Counted from the stretch's first letter, positions 1 to 9,480 are shown. The stretch: DNA of 64,000 nt from Chitinophaga nivalis (GCF_025989125.1 NZ_JAPDNR010000001.1:3206301-3270300); one strand, 5' to 3'. The notes: generated by a model from the letters alone, not told the origin. Numbers and translations: made by a program.

Positions 1-2
1 AT

Positions 3-2423
3 ATTTCAACAGAGCTGAGTGAGCTTGATCTCCGAAGACAGAGTATTATACAGGATATAGCCAATAATGGCGGCAATAGAATAGAACAAATCGCTGTAGA
101 AATTAAACGCCACGAACAGGAAAAAAGTACTAAAAGAAAGGAATTTGAGGAGTATGAACGCCTCGCTTCCCAAGCAGGACTTAAGAGTATTCAGGATGAA
201 AATGACTTTCTGGACAATATTAAAAGCGCCAATACACTGCAAGAGCGATGTGTTCAACTTGAAACGACGCTACGTGAAAAAAGAGATAACCTTGTAAGTG
301 AATTACGTAAACAGGAAACAGAGTATAAGTTTGAGTATACAGAACTACAATCACTAAAAGAACGTAAAACTCAAATACCTGGTTGGCTCATAGGCTTTCG
401 TACTCAATTATGTAGAGATCTGCGTATTAATGAAGAAGAATTGCCTTTTGCTGGTGAGTTGTTGAAAGTCAATGAAGCAGAAATAGTATGGGAAGGTGCA
501 ATTGAGAAACTTTTTCATGATGTCGGTATGAGCCTGTTGGTTCCTCAGCATCACTATAAAAGTGTAAGTACGTACGTTAATGATAACCCCTTAAAGAGTG
601 CAGATGGCCGTGGTATTAAATTGACCTACTTAGAAGCTGATTTAAGAACCAATAGCCGTGTTATAAAGGAATTAGATGAAGATAGTATTGTTTGTAAAGT
701 TGACATCAAGCCCGATACGCCCTTTTATGATTGGCTCGAAGTATACATACAGCGAAGTTTTGGAGATTATATCTGTACAGATGTAGAAGGTTTGCAGCAT
801 GTGTCCTTCGGTATTACACAAAAAGGTCTGATTAGAAGTGGGCGTATACGCCATACCAAAGATGACCGGAAACGAATAGATGACAGGCGTAACTATCTGT
901 TGGGTTGGAGTAATACAGAGAAAATAAAAGTATTGGAAGATGCTATCCATAAGCTGGAAGAAAAAATAGATCAGCTGAAGATGGAGGTGGATAAAATAGA
1001 GGAAGACGAAAAACAAAATAATCGGAAAAAACAAATTTTAGACTTTTTGCTTTATGTGAAAGATTTTTCTCGTATCAACTGGCATTACCATATGGAGAAA
1101 ATCTACGTGTTGGAACAGGAACGAAGCAATCTGCTGAACAACAATGATGTGCTTGCCCAGTTGCAACGAAATAAGACAGAAGTAGATGGACAGATTAGTG
1201 ATATGAGAACAAAGGATAATCAGATCACTGAGGAAATCGGTGCGTTAAAAATTACCATTCGAAACTTTGAAGACCAGGAAAGAAATGCTGGTCAGCAAAT
1301 AGAACAGCTGCAACAATATCTTAAGGATAAATGGTATCCTTTGGTTGAAGAAAAGCTGGAAAGAAAGGAGTTTTCACTAAAGAATATCGATAACAAACAG
1401 GAGGAATTTCGGAAACAATTTCAAGGAGAGAATGGAGAGTTGAAACGGCTTAGAAGGAAACAAATGGATCACAGGTCCACTGTAGAGAGAAAAATGAGAG
1501 AAATTAAGGAGCATTCAAGAGCTGAATACAGTGAAATCGCTGAAAGTATAGAGGCCCGTGCAGAATATATAAACAAATTTGAAAAACTGGCTTCGGAAGA
1601 TTTAAAACGCCATGAAGAACGTTTTAAAGAAGAACTCAATAAAAATGTAATTAATAGTATAGCCGTTTTTGATAGCCAGTTACAAAAGCACGAATTGGAT
1701 ATAAAACAAAAAATACGGACCATCAATCAGCATCTTTCAGAAATCGTGTATAATGCTGCACAGGACACTTATATCACTATTCTGATGGATATTACCACAA
1801 GTAAAGAAGTACGTTTGTTTAGGGAAGAGTTAAAGAAGTGCTATACCCATTCTTTTAGCAGCAATAATGAACTTTATACGGAAGAAAAATATGAGCAGGT
1901 TAAACGTATCCTGGATCGCTTTGCAAGCATGGAAAGCGTAGATAAAGATTGGACAAATACGGTTACTGATGTAAGGAAATGGTTTGAGTTTAACGCCAGT
2001 GAACGTTATAGAGCTGACGAAAGCGAAAAGGAGTTTTATGAAGGCTCCGGTGGGAAAAGTGGTGGACAAAAAGAAAAACTTGCATATACTATTCTGGCAA
2101 GTGCACTCGCTTATCAATTCGGTCTGCAGTTTGGGGAAAGCAAAAGCCGGAGTTTTCGTTTTGTTGTAATTGATGAGGCTTTTGGAAGAGGAAGTGATGA
2201 AAGTACCAGGTATGGACTAGAGTTGTTCAGAAAACTGAATCTTCAACTGCTTATTGTTACGCCGCTGCAAAAGATACATGTGATAGAAAATCATGTAAAT
2301 TCCTTTCATTTTGTCAGTAATCGGGAAGGTAACTATTCACAGGTAAACAATTTTTCGAAAGAAGCCTATGAAACTGAAAAAAATAGACATAATGGTCTTT
2401 TTAAAAATGAAGGAAACTTATGA
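3..2423 (+). CDS. jetC: Wadjet system SMC-like ATPase JetC, 3' part
   Basis: The reading frame is open from the first codon of the window, so the N-terminal part (Walker A head) lies to the left; about 806 residues are visible. It contains two long charged coiled-coil stretches (roughly bases 3-420 and 930-1800) separated by a globular hinge-like segment, then an ABC-type head. The ABC signature GGKSGGQKEK is at about 2050-2080 and the Walker B strand with its catalytic glutamate, FVVIDEAF, at about 2160-2183. This is the SbcC/MukB-like architecture of JetC, the ATPase that extrudes DNA loops in Wadjet, which cleaves circular plasmids. The stop codon overlaps the jetD start by four bases (ATGA), so the two are translationally coupled. 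jetA and jetB would be expected just left of the window. Identification rests mainly on the head motifs plus the jetD partner. Confidence 0.9.
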   Translation: MSTELSELDLRRQSIIQDIANNGGNRIEQIAVEIKRHEQEKSTKRKEFEEYERLASQAGLKSIQDENDFLDNIKSANTLQERCVQLETTLREKRDNLVSELRKQETEYKFEYTELQSLKERKTQIPGWLIGFRTQLCRDLRINEEELPFAGELLKVNEAEIVWEGAIEKLFHDVGMSLLVPQHHYKSVSTYVNDNPLKSADGRGIKLTYLEADLRTNSRVIKELDEDSIVCKVDIKPDTPFYDWLEVYIQRSFGDYICTDVEGLQHVSFGITQKGLIRSGRIRHTKDDRKRIDDRRNYLLGWSNTEKIKVLEDAIHKLEEKIDQLKMEVDKIEEDEKQNNRKKQILDFLLYVKDFSRINWHYHMEKIYVLEQERSNLLNNNDVLAQLQRNKTEVDGQISDMRTKDNQITEEIGALKITIRNFEDQERNAGQQIEQLQQYLKDKWYPLVEEKLERKEFSLKNIDNKQEEFRKQFQGENGELKRLRRKQMDHRSTVERKMREIKEHSRAEYSEIAESIEARAEYINKFEKLASEDLKRHEERFKEELNKNVINSIAVFDSQLQKHELDIKQKIRTINQHLSEIVYNAAQDTYITILMDITTSKEVRLFREELKKCYTHSFSSNNELYTEEKYEQVKRILDRFASMESVDKDWTNTVTDVRKWFEFNASERYRADESEKEFYEGSGGKSGGQKEKLAYTILASALAYQFGLQFGESKSRSFRFVVIDEAFGRGSDESTRYGLELFRKLNLQLLIVTPLQKIHVIENHVNSFHFVSNREGNYSQVNNFSKEAYETEKNRHNGLFKNEGNL

Positions 2424-3589
2424 TAAGTCCGGAAGAAATAAAAGTACAGGCATCAAAATGGTGGAAACCTTTGCTGCAAAGTAAAATATCCGGAGCGGTA
2501 TTTTTTCCCAAGGTAATTGACCGTATAGGAAAAGTAAAGTCGGATCATATCACGCAACGATTCGAATTATTACAACAGGAAATAACAATACTTTATCATC
2601 ATTCCAAAAACCAAACGGGAATCGGATATCTGGTGAAAACGGCTGGACATAACTTCAGGCGTACCGGAAGTCATGAATTACCTGATGCTATTGTATTTGA
2701 AACCATGGAGGATTACTTGTTCTTTACTGGTAAGAAAAAAGAGTGGAATGTTTTCTTAGCAAGCTACGAAAGTATTATGAGTGAGATACCTGCGCTTAAA
2801 GATTGGACTTGGGAACATTGTTTATGGCTGACAGATCATAATGTTAAATGGGTGGATGTATTGAAGGTATGTCATTACTTCATCCAAACACCGCGTCCCA
2901 ACCTTTACTTACGGCAGTTACCCATCGCAATTCATACAAAGTTTATTGAAGATAATACTGTTCTGATAAAGTCGTTATTGGATTTTCTCATTCCTGGCGA
3001 TATTCGGGACTTAACCCAAAAACGATTCGCGGAACGATTCTTTCTGAAATATAACGAAACTCTGGTAAGAATACGGATTTTAGACGACCACAAACTTTTA
3101 GATGGAAGATTTTCCGATATTAGCATTCCACTTTCGGATTTTGAAAAAGCTGAATTCACTGCAGAGTATGTGTTGATTACAGAAAATCAAATGAACTTTC
3201 TGGCATTACCCCCGATTCCTTCTACAATAGCAATCTGGAGTGGGGGTGGTTTTAACATCAGCTACCTAAAAAGGGTAATGTGGTTGCAGCATAAAAAAAT
3301 CTTCTACTGGGGTGATATAGATGAACATGGTTTCCAAATACTGCATCAACTGAGGAGTTATTATCCACTAGCTACCAGTATTATGATGGATAGAATAACA
3401 TTTGATCTGTATAATGAGTATGCAGTAGAGGGATTCCGGAATAAATCTGAACGATTAGGCTCACTCACTGAAGAGGAAAATGAAATGTATCAGCATTTAA
3501 AAACACTCCACAAAAATAACAGGTTAGAACAAGAAAAATTGCCACAGGTTTATATAGATAGCTATTTAGGGAAAATTTCAAAAAAATGA
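2420..3589 (+). CDS. jetD: Wadjet system nuclease JetD (DUF3322/DUF2220, Toprim-like)
   Basis: A 389-residue protein, the usual length for JetD, the Wadjet subunit that cuts DNA once the JetABC motor has extruded a closed circle. The N-terminal part, from the residues after the start to about 190, matches the DUF3322 type. The C-terminal DUF2220 part is Toprim-like: E255 in VLITENQ is the expected general acid/metal residue, and D299 and D301 in YWGDIDEHG form the DxD metal site, with a further aspartate in SIMMD at 324. The serine/glycine run SGGGF at 274-278 also fits the family. Start: the ATG overlaps the jetC stop (ATGA). The gene is intact with all catalytic acids, so the nuclease should be functional if jetA and jetB are present to the left. 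Confidence 0.92.
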   Translation: MISPEEIKVQASKWWKPLLQSKISGAVFFPKVIDRIGKVKSDHITQRFELLQQEITILYHHSKNQTGIGYLVKTAGHNFRRTGSHELPDAIVFETMEDYLFFTGKKKEWNVFLASYESIMSEIPALKDWTWEHCLWLTDHNVKWVDVLKVCHYFIQTPRPNLYLRQLPIAIHTKFIEDNTVLIKSLLDFLIPGDIRDLTQKRFAERFFLKYNETLVRIRILDDHKLLDGRFSDISIPLSDFEKAEFTAEYVLITENQMNFLALPPIPSTIAIWSGGGFNISYLKRVMWLQHKKIFYWGDIDEHGFQILHQLRSYYPLATSIMMDRITFDLYNEYAVEGFRNKSERLGSLTEEENEMYQHLKTLHKNNRLEQEKLPQVYIDSYLGKISKK

Positions 3590-3649
3590 ATAGTTTACTC
3601 CATTTGAAAAATCTCGTTTTTTAAAACTTTTCATCTTACATTGGTATTG

Positions 3650-3700
3650 CCTGTGTGGGTACTGCAGCGATAAGGTTGTATCGGGAAGTACCCACATAGG
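3650..3700. terminator. inverted repeat between jetD and convergent amidohydrolase gene
   Basis: Two 14-base arms (3650-3663 and 3687-3700) are complementary apart from one G-T pair, with a 23-base loop. It sits in the 140 bp between two convergent genes, which fits a two-way transcript end. There is no strong T tract after either arm, so the terminator call is an inference. Confidence 0.45.
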
Positions 3701-3729
3701 CATGATAGGTTGATACTTGCAGGTAACAC

Positions 3730-4518
3730 CTACCTATACAACTCACTTTTGAACCGCTTTGCCAGCAAACCGGTAGCCCGCGCCGGATCAATCTCTGCCA
3801 CCACTACACCAGGTTGCCCATAAGGTACATGTGCCACGCAGCTACCATCCGGTCCTACGATAGAGCTGGCAGCTTCCGGATAAAGGGAGGCATAGTTGAC
3901 GCTGGCAAAGTAGATGGTATTTTCCATAGCCCGCATCATCATGGCTTTTTCGTAATAGGGATTGTCCTGATGTCCCCAGGTAGTAAGAGGAACGCCCTGT
4001 GTGTTGCTACCCACGAAATGCGGATGAAATACAATGGCAGCATCCTGCCGGGCAGCCCACCGTACTGATTCAGGGTACCGGAACCCTTCGTGGCAGATGG
4101 TGATACCGAATTTAACGCCCTTTATTTCAAAAAGATGACGCTGGGTACCGGGTATCCAGATATTATCTTCTGTGGGGTCCAGCTGGTTTTTGGTCTGATA
4201 CCCTAATACTTCACCAGTGGAGGAGATGACATGTGCTACATTGACCAGACCGTCCGGGTGATGCCAGTCCATGGGCATGATCACAGCGATGGCGTAGGTA
4301 GCGGCCAGTTCACATACCTTATCCAATGCCGCCTGTAGTTGTTCCGGTGTGCGTTCCGCGGCGCCGGCGCCCATACCGGGATAACCAGGCAGGTAGGATT
4401 CCGGAAAGCAGATAATATCCGCCTTATCTTGAATGGCGGATTGTATTAATTGGTCCGCCCAATATAAGCCATCGTTGATGGAAGTGGGAAACGGAGGGGA
4501 GGCTAAAGCTACTCTCAT
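3730..4518 (-). CDS. carbon-nitrogen hydrolase (nitrilase superfamily)
   Basis: A 262-residue single-domain member of the nitrilase/amidase superfamily, which hydrolyses non-peptide C-N bonds through a Glu-Lys-Cys triad. All three residues are visible: E40 in CFPESYLPGYPG, K110 in YQTKNQL and C142 in ITICHEGFRYPE. The remainder shows the usual alternation of strands and helices, ending without an extra domain, so it is not an NAD synthetase or apolipoprotein acyltransferase. The substrate cannot be told from sequence; the family includes nitrilases, beta-ureidopropionase-like enzymes and short amidases. The gene faces jetD tail to tail and is divergent from the MBL hydrolase gene, 141 bp away. 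No signal peptide, so cytoplasmic. Confidence 0.85.
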   Translation of the reverse strand: MRVALASPPFPTSINDGLYWADQLIQSAIQDKADIICFPESYLPGYPGMGAGAAERTPEQLQAALDKVCELAATYAIAVIMPMDWHHPDGLVNVAHVISSTGEVLGYQTKNQLDPTEDNIWIPGTQRHLFEIKGVKFGITICHEGFRYPESVRWAARQDAAIVFHPHFVGSNTQGVPLTTWGHQDNPYYEKAMMMRAMENTIYFASVNYASLYPEAASSIVGPDGSCVAHVPYGQPGVVVAEIDPARATGLLAKRFKSELYR

Positions 4519-4659
4519 GGCAGGATGGGTATGATAAGTCAGAAATAGTTGTGTATAATAGAACAGGATACGAAAGTAATCAGATTTGAGAAAATGAAGC
4601 CTGTTACTGCGTGAAAAAACGGATTAATGATTATTTTCCCGTTTTAAATGTAGAAGGAT

Positions 4660-5409
4660 ATGGCGCAAAGAATAACGGTAAAAGTATTGGAAATAAAGAC
4701 CAACATAAGAAACGAGGATATTTTGTTATATCCGGCACTGATCAGTATTGGTTCAAAAAATTGGTTGGTGGATGCGGGCTATGTGGAAACATTTGAAATA
4801 TTTAAGACACAATTGGCCGCGCAGGGCATAGCTATTGCTGATTTGCAGGGTATATTGATTTCACATGACGACCTGGATCATGTAGGCGGGTTAGCCCTTT
4901 TCAGGAAAGCGCATCCGGACCTTGTATATTATGCTTCGGAGATAGAGACCCCAACGCTGACGGGAGCGCGGAAGTCGGCACGGTTACAACAGGCGGAAGA
5001 TTTATTTCCGCAGTTGCCCGAAGCATATCATGCGTGGGCGCTGAATTTTCAGCAGCAGTTAAAGCAAATAGAAAGAGTTTCCATAGATGTGTTGTTAAAA
5101 GATCAGGATCAGATAGCAGCAGAGATCGTGGTGATACATACCCCTGGCCATACCAGTGGCCATCTGTCTTTTTATCTGCCCTCTCTGAAAACGTTGATTG
5201 CCTGTGATGTAGTAGTGATAGAAAACGGACAGCTGAACATTGCCAATCCGGCATTTACATTGGATATGCCGGCTGCAGTAGCATCGTTGCAAAAGATCAG
5301 CCAGCTGGATATACAACGTTTGATCTGTTATCATGGTGGTGAAATGACCACTAACATCGCGGCTCAGTTACAGGCCGTAATAGCTACTTATACTGATGCT
5401 GCCAGGTAA
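4660..5409 (+). CDS. MBL-fold metallo-hydrolase
   Basis: A 249-residue metallo-beta-lactamase-fold hydrolase. The metal motif is SHDDLDHVGG at about 69-78, that is HxDxDH rather than the classical HxHxDH; this variant is common in the lactonase-like branch and still supplies the second-site ligands. A further ligand histidine is in HTPGHTSGH, the aspartate in LIACDVVV, and the last histidine in CYHGGE. No signal peptide is present. The ATG was chosen because a purine-rich AGAAGGA lies just upstream and the residues before it do not resemble the fold. It precedes an AraC regulator gene in the same direction (117 bp gap). The substrate is unknown; lactonase, glyoxalase II-like or other ester hydrolysis are all possible. 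Confidence 0.85.
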   Translation: MAQRITVKVLEIKTNIRNEDILLYPALISIGSKNWLVDAGYVETFEIFKTQLAAQGIAIADLQGILISHDDLDHVGGLALFRKAHPDLVYYASEIETPTLTGARKSARLQQAEDLFPQLPEAYHAWALNFQQQLKQIERVSIDVLLKDQDQIAAEIVVIHTPGHTSGHLSFYLPSLKTLIACDVVVIENGQLNIANPAFTLDMPAAVASLQKISQLDIQRLICYHGGEMTTNIAAQLQAVIATYTDAAR

Positions 5410-5525
5410 CAGTATCATGGGGCAAAGTGGCCCCGGAAAAGATAGCAGTTATTGATAGGAAAAAACTGTGCAGACCCAACCGGATTTAAGTAACTTAGTG
5501 ATAACATCCGTTTACCACAAAGTAT

Positions 5526-6341
5526 ATGAAGTACCAGGAAATTATACCAGGGGAAAAATTAAGGCCGTATGTGAAATGTTATTACCTTTTTGAGTCTGCG
5601 CAGGAGGCGGCGATAGAAGATATGGTATTTCCGGGTGGCCATATGGAAATCATTTTCAACCTGGGCAATGGTATCTGGCAATCGGCGGCTGGTGAAGGGT
5701 TTCATACCACGCCACCGGTGGAGTTATGGGGGAAGATCACCCAGCCGCTGGCCGTTCGGTCACTGGGGAAACATACTATGCTGGGCATTCGTTTTCATGC
5801 CCATTCTGCCGCTTACTTTTTGCGGGAAGAACTCTGGCGCTTCAATGATCAGATAGCGGATTTGCGCGATCTGCTGGGTGAACCGGTGAAAACATTACAC
5901 GCACGCCTGCTGGAACAACCACAATTGCATCGTCGTATAGAACTGATAGAACAATTTTTAATAGGCCGGCTGGCTTTAAATGCCCGTAAAGCAGACAATA
6001 TTACCCTGATCGGGCAGGTCATCAAAGAGATGCAGGTCAGTACCGATACAGACCGGATAGAAGCCGTAGCGGTGAAACATAATATCTCTTCCCGGTATCT
6101 CCGTAAGCTGTTCATGCAGTACACAGGTGTCTCTCCCAAACTATACCACAAAATAAACCGCTTTCAGCTCAGCCTGCAGCTGATGAATAAAAATGCCACT
6201 TCGCTGACAGCGATTACCTACGATTGCGGCTATTTTGATCAGTCGCATTTTATCCGTGATTTCAAACATTTCGCAGGTATTACCCCTTCTGAATACGCGC
6301 CGGAACAGTTGCCGGTTTCTCAGGCTATCGCGGGTAAGTAA
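5526..6341 (+). CDS. AraC family transcriptional regulator
   Basis: A 271-residue regulator. Residues 1-160 form the N-terminal sensing domain of the DUF6597 type common in Bacteroidota (opening PGEKLRPYVKCYYLFES, then an HMEIIFNLG strand). Residues about 170-262 carry the two AraC helix-turn-helix units; the second has the typical DCGYFDQSHFIRDFKHFAGITPSEY signature region. It should bind DNA next to its targets in response to an unknown ligand. The gene sits between the MBL hydrolase and the PEP-mutase-like gene, all in one direction, so either may be the target. No operator could be defined from the sequence alone. Confidence 0.88.
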   Translation: MKYQEIIPGEKLRPYVKCYYLFESAQEAAIEDMVFPGGHMEIIFNLGNGIWQSAAGEGFHTTPPVELWGKITQPLAVRSLGKHTMLGIRFHAHSAAYFLREELWRFNDQIADLRDLLGEPVKTLHARLLEQPQLHRRIELIEQFLIGRLALNARKADNITLIGQVIKEMQVSTDTDRIEAVAVKHNISSRYLRKLFMQYTGVSPKLYHKINRFQLSLQLMNKNATSLTAITYDCGYFDQSHFIRDFKHFAGITPSEYAPEQLPVSQAIAGK

Positions 6342-6360
6342 GTAGTTCCGTTTTGTACAA

Positions 6361-6389
6361 TTTGCGGCGGATCGTTCATTTTATATTTG
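6361..6389 (+). promoter_or_regulatory. candidate Bacteroidota-type promoter
   Basis: A TTTG element at 6361-6364 is followed 17 bases later by TATATTTG at 6382-6389, close to the Bacteroidota housekeeping consensus (TTTG, 19-20 bases, TAnnTTTG). It would start transcription about 125 bases ahead of the PEP-mutase-like gene at 6520. Motif match only. Confidence 0.4.
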
Positions 6390-6519
6390 TAGTATATCCC
6401 CGTCACACAAGGGCTGATAACACCCCTGTTGCTGTTGGTTACAGAAAATGTATCCATGGTACGGGATTGTTATGCCACTTTTCAACGGGCGGATTATTGT
6501 AAGTATAAAATAATATAAG

Positions 6520-7296
6520 ATGTCTACAGCTTTTCAAACATTCAAAGACCTGCATCAGGCGGGTGGTTTATTGACATTACCCAATATCTGGGATGCCGGC
6601 AGCGCACTGCTGTTACAGGAGAAACAATTTCCGGCTATCGCCACTTCCAGTATGGCAGTAGCCAATAGCCTGGGATACGGAGATGGAGAGGAAATGTCTT
6701 TTGAAGAATATCTGTTTGTGATCAGGCGGATATTGGCCGCTATTCAGATCCCATTGTCGGTAGACCTGGAGACAGGCTATGGCCGTACACCGGAAGAGAT
6801 TTATGAACGGGTACTGACACTGGTGAACCTCGGTGTGGCCGGTATCAATATAGAAGATTCCGCCATCGGTAGCGCGGGCCGCACCCTACAGGATGCCGTT
6901 ACTTTCGCTCGTACCATTACCTATCTTAAAGAACGGCTGACCGCTGAAAACCAATCACTCTTCATCAATGTCCGTTGTGATACCTTTTTGCTGGGCGTGG
7001 CAGATGCATTACCGGAATCACTCCGCCGGATAAAACTATACGAAACAACCGGTGCAGATGGCATTTTCCTGCCCTGCATCCGGGAGCAGGCAGATATTGT
7101 AGCTGCAGTAGGCGCTACCACATTGCCGCTGAATGTGATGTGCATCCCCGGACTCCCGGATTTTGATATGCTGCGGGCAGCAGGAGTGAAACGGGTGAGT
7201 ATGGGTGGTTTCTTGTATCAGGCGGTGTATAATCAGGTGGGTGCGTTATCTGACCGGATAGATAGCGAACAACATTTTGCCGGTCTCTTTGCCTGA
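6520..7296 (+). CDS. isocitrate lyase/PEP mutase family protein
   Basis: A 258-residue TIM-barrel protein of the PEP mutase/isocitrate lyase superfamily, enzymes that make or break C-C or P-C bonds next to a carboxylate using Mg2+. Magnesium-binding residues are seen in SVDLETGYG (D82, E84) and in INIEDS (E112, D113). The flexible loop with the KKCGH cysteine of true isocitrate lyase is absent, and the length is typical of the oxaloacetate hydrolase/carboxy-PEP mutase-like group. The exact reaction is not deducible. A small SnoaL-like gene follows 36 bp downstream and is probably co-transcribed. Upstream lies a good promoter-like pair of elements. Confidence 0.85.
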   Translation: MSTAFQTFKDLHQAGGLLTLPNIWDAGSALLLQEKQFPAIATSSMAVANSLGYGDGEEMSFEEYLFVIRRILAAIQIPLSVDLETGYGRTPEEIYERVLTLVNLGVAGINIEDSAIGSAGRTLQDAVTFARTITYLKERLTAENQSLFINVRCDTFLLGVADALPESLRRIKLYETTGADGIFLPCIREQADIVAAVGATTLPLNVMCIPGLPDFDMLRAAGVKRVSMGGFLYQAVYNQVGALSDRIDSEQHFAGLFA

Positions 7297-7332
7297 TCAT
7301 TCGTTTATCATCAACCTAAAAAAAATAAATAT

Positions 7333-7704
7333 ATGCACTTACCTAAAAGAGCTGCTGATGCACATGCAGCGCTGGCTGCCGCTTTCAATACCGGTGATGT
7401 GGCCACTGTGATGGGTATGTATGATGTAACCGGCATTATTGTGCCGGAGCCGGAAAATCCTGTGTCGGGAAAAGAAGCATTTGAAACAGCCATTAAAGCC
7501 ATTTTATCTATTGGTGGAATCATGGAAATTAAAACCGTGTATTGCCTGGAAACAGGTAGTCTGGCTGTTGGCCGGTCAGAGTGGAACATTACCGATGGCG
7601 ATACCGTGAAGATAAAAGCAAAAGGTATTGAAGTGATGCGACAACAGGAAGATGGTACCTGGAAGATCGTGATCGATCATGCTTTTGGCGCAGAAATAAT
7701 CTGA
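7333..7704 (+). CDS. SnoaL/NTF2-like domain protein (YybH/DUF4440 type)
   Basis: A 123-residue protein with the cone-shaped NTF2-like fold pattern: an N-terminal helix with AAFNTGDVATVMGMYD, the phrase VPEPENPVSGKEAF, and a C-terminal curved sheet ending in DGTWKIVIDHAFG. This set is typical of DUF4440/SnoaL-like proteins, which include small enzymes acting on hydrophobic ligands and proteins without known activity. It follows the PEP-mutase-like gene by 36 bp and probably belongs to its transcript. No catalytic residues can be assigned. Confidence 0.75.
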   Translation: MHLPKRAADAHAALAAAFNTGDVATVMGMYDVTGIIVPEPENPVSGKEAFETAIKAILSIGGIMEIKTVYCLETGSLAVGRSEWNITDGDTVKIKAKGIEVMRQQEDGTWKIVIDHAFGAEII

Positions 7705-7768
7705 TGCATGAAATATCAGATTTTGGTTGTCAGGAAAATGACCTGATTATTCAATCGGGTTACTATTT

Positions 7769-8287
7769 TTATTGAATGATGGCGCCTCGTTGCTGCAGCG
7801 CTTGTAAGGTCTGCATTTTCCGCTCCTGTACATCATCGCCGGTACTGATATAATCCTGTAGCAAGATGATTTTGTAGCCTTGATTCAGCGCATCGAGGGC
7901 CGTTTGTTTTACACAGTATTCCGCCAGCAACCCGCATAGCAATAAGGTATCAATCTGATGATCCTGCAGGTAACGGATAAAATCCGGTGCAGTAAAGCAA
8001 CTGTGTTCGTTTTTTACAACGATGGTATGTGGCGTATTAAGTTGCAGGTCCAGGTCATGTCCTGGTGTACCAGGAATACACATAGATAAACCGGGTCCGA
8101 ACTGGTTCGGCCGGTAAGCAGATTGTGTCACCAGGAAGGGGGTATCCTTTGGTGTGTCGAGCAGCTGCTGAATAAGCGTGGTGGCCTGCCTGATGGCGTG
8201 GATACTGCCATGGCGCCGGGCATAGGGACTGTCCGTGCCGGTGAAGTCTTTTTGTACATCGATGATCACAATAACCTGGTTTCCCAT
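7769..8287 (-). CDS. isochorismatase-family cysteine hydrolase
   Basis: A 172-residue cysteine hydrolase. The family triad is complete: D10 in VIIDVQKDF, K92 in VVKNEHSCF and C125 in GLLAEYCVKQTA, with the cis-peptide region just before the cysteine. Members act on amides and ureas (nicotinamidase, N-carbamoylsarcosine amidase, biuret hydrolase and others); the substrate is not clear here, although the nicotinamidase metal-site residues were not evident. The frame stays open for 41 codons upstream, but the extra residues do not resemble the fold, so the ATG at 8287 was taken. It is convergent with the SnoaL-like gene. Confidence 0.85.
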   Translation of the reverse strand: MGNQVIVIIDVQKDFTGTDSPYARRHGSIHAIRQATTLIQQLLDTPKDTPFLVTQSAYRPNQFGPGLSMCIPGTPGHDLDLQLNTPHTIVVKNEHSCFTAPDFIRYLQDHQIDTLLLCGLLAEYCVKQTALDALNQGYKIILLQDYISTGDDVQERKMQTLQALQQRGAIIQ

Positions 8288-8727
8288 ATACCTGTGTAAG
8301 ATAAAAGTATGCTGCAAAATTACGTAAACACGGGGATAGCTGAATAGCTGGCAGAGAAAACAAAACGGAAAAGGAAGAAACAAGTAGTTTCTTCCTCCGT
8401 TAATAGGCAATAGATGGATATATCCTGTTATATAACAAACAGGAAAAAATACCCCGGTTAATCAATATATCACTTAGGTTTTGTCTGTTGGAAGAAAGGT
8501 AATCAGGCATATTGGCGGATTACTGTTTTAATCGCGATGGTTTGCCGGTGATGACCTATCCAGGTACTGCATTAAAATTAGTATAATCAGGCGTCACCTG
8601 TTATCAGTTATAGGTAGGTGTGCGGTTTCTGTCGATAGAATCCGCTTTTGAGCGGATCAGCTTATCCGGATAAATACTAAATTGCATTACCCGCGAAGGG
8701 GGATGAACTTACTTAAACTGTACTGGC
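8288..8727. other. intergenic stretch, no gene seen
   Basis: This 440 bp lies between the divergent isochorismatase and hypothetical protein genes. It is AT-rich, has only short open frames and no recognisable RNA or repeat. It probably holds the promoters of both flanking genes, but none could be fixed with confidence. Confidence 0.5.
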
Positions 8728-9480
8728 ATGATGAATATACCTGCGGATTGTATCCGTCTTTTCCCGAAGTATGAAGCTGTTTTTTATGATGAGCTGGAAA
8801 TGCACCAACGATATTTTCTGCCGGTATGCTCTGTGAACCTGCGCTTTCTGATGCCGGAAAAGGATGAATGGCATCACTTTATTTCTGTGAAGGAGATTTA
8901 TGATGGATGTGTGGGAGAGATGACTACGGATTGGCATACCCGTTATACAAAGCCGGATACTTTTGGTTTTGATGTAATTGATGGGAAATACCGGTTTGAT
9001 GCAGACTGGCGGTATTTTACAGTGGATACCATTATCACGCCGGAAGATTATGGAAAAACGTATGACGAGCACGAGATTGAATATAACATGAATGACAGTA
9101 TGTACGCGCTTAAGAAGCAATATTATGAGCAATATGGCGCGTTGTACGATGGCGATTTTAACTGCCCGGGTTTGCAGGTAGATGATATCAGAAGATTGGA
9201 GCGGTTAAGGCTATTGCGTCCGGAAGATCTGCATAAAGATGCCATAACGGAATATGCGCTGGAATTAAGATCCCGGTTGATAGGAGGCGTGCTGACTGAT
9301 CTGTTGGATCAAAACCCCGATAAAGATGATGTGGAACCTCCGCTGAAAGACAACGGGGCAGCGTTTGACTATATCGGCTGTATGCCGGGTTATGATTTTC
9401 AGCTCCATGGTGCAGATCAGATTAGTCTGTTTTATGATGGAGAAGGAAAAAAAGCGGTGGTGACGTTGAGTTATACCTAG
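8728..9480 (+). CDS. hypothetical protein
   Basis: A 250-residue, strongly acidic soluble protein that I do not recognise. There is no signal peptide or membrane segment. It is rich in Asp, Glu and aromatic residues, and has a middle charged part (YDEHEIEYNMNDS) and a C-terminal piece (YIGCMPGYDFQLHGADQIS, then LFYDGEGKKAVVTLSYT) that reads like paired beta strands. The C-terminal strands are faintly like the end of YwqG/DUF1963 proteins, but not enough to name it. It begins with two adjacent ATG codons. It stands alone, convergent with the cas6 gene, and codon use is like its neighbours. Confidence 0.7.
   Translation: MMNIPADCIRLFPKYEAVFYDELEMHQRYFLPVCSVNLRFLMPEKDEWHHFISVKEIYDGCVGEMTTDWHTRYTKPDTFGFDVIDGKYRFDADWRYFTVDTIITPEDYGKTYDEHEIEYNMNDSMYALKKQYYEQYGALYDGDFNCPGLQVDDIRRLERLRLLRPEDLHKDAITEYALELRSRLIGGVLTDLLDQNPDKDDVEPPLKDNGAAFDYIGCMPGYDFQLHGADQISLFYDGEGKKAVVTLSYT

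Noticed and set aside
6520..7296. True isocitrate lyase of the glyoxylate shunt
   Set aside because: Too short and without the KKCGH catalytic cysteine loop; only the superfamily can be named.
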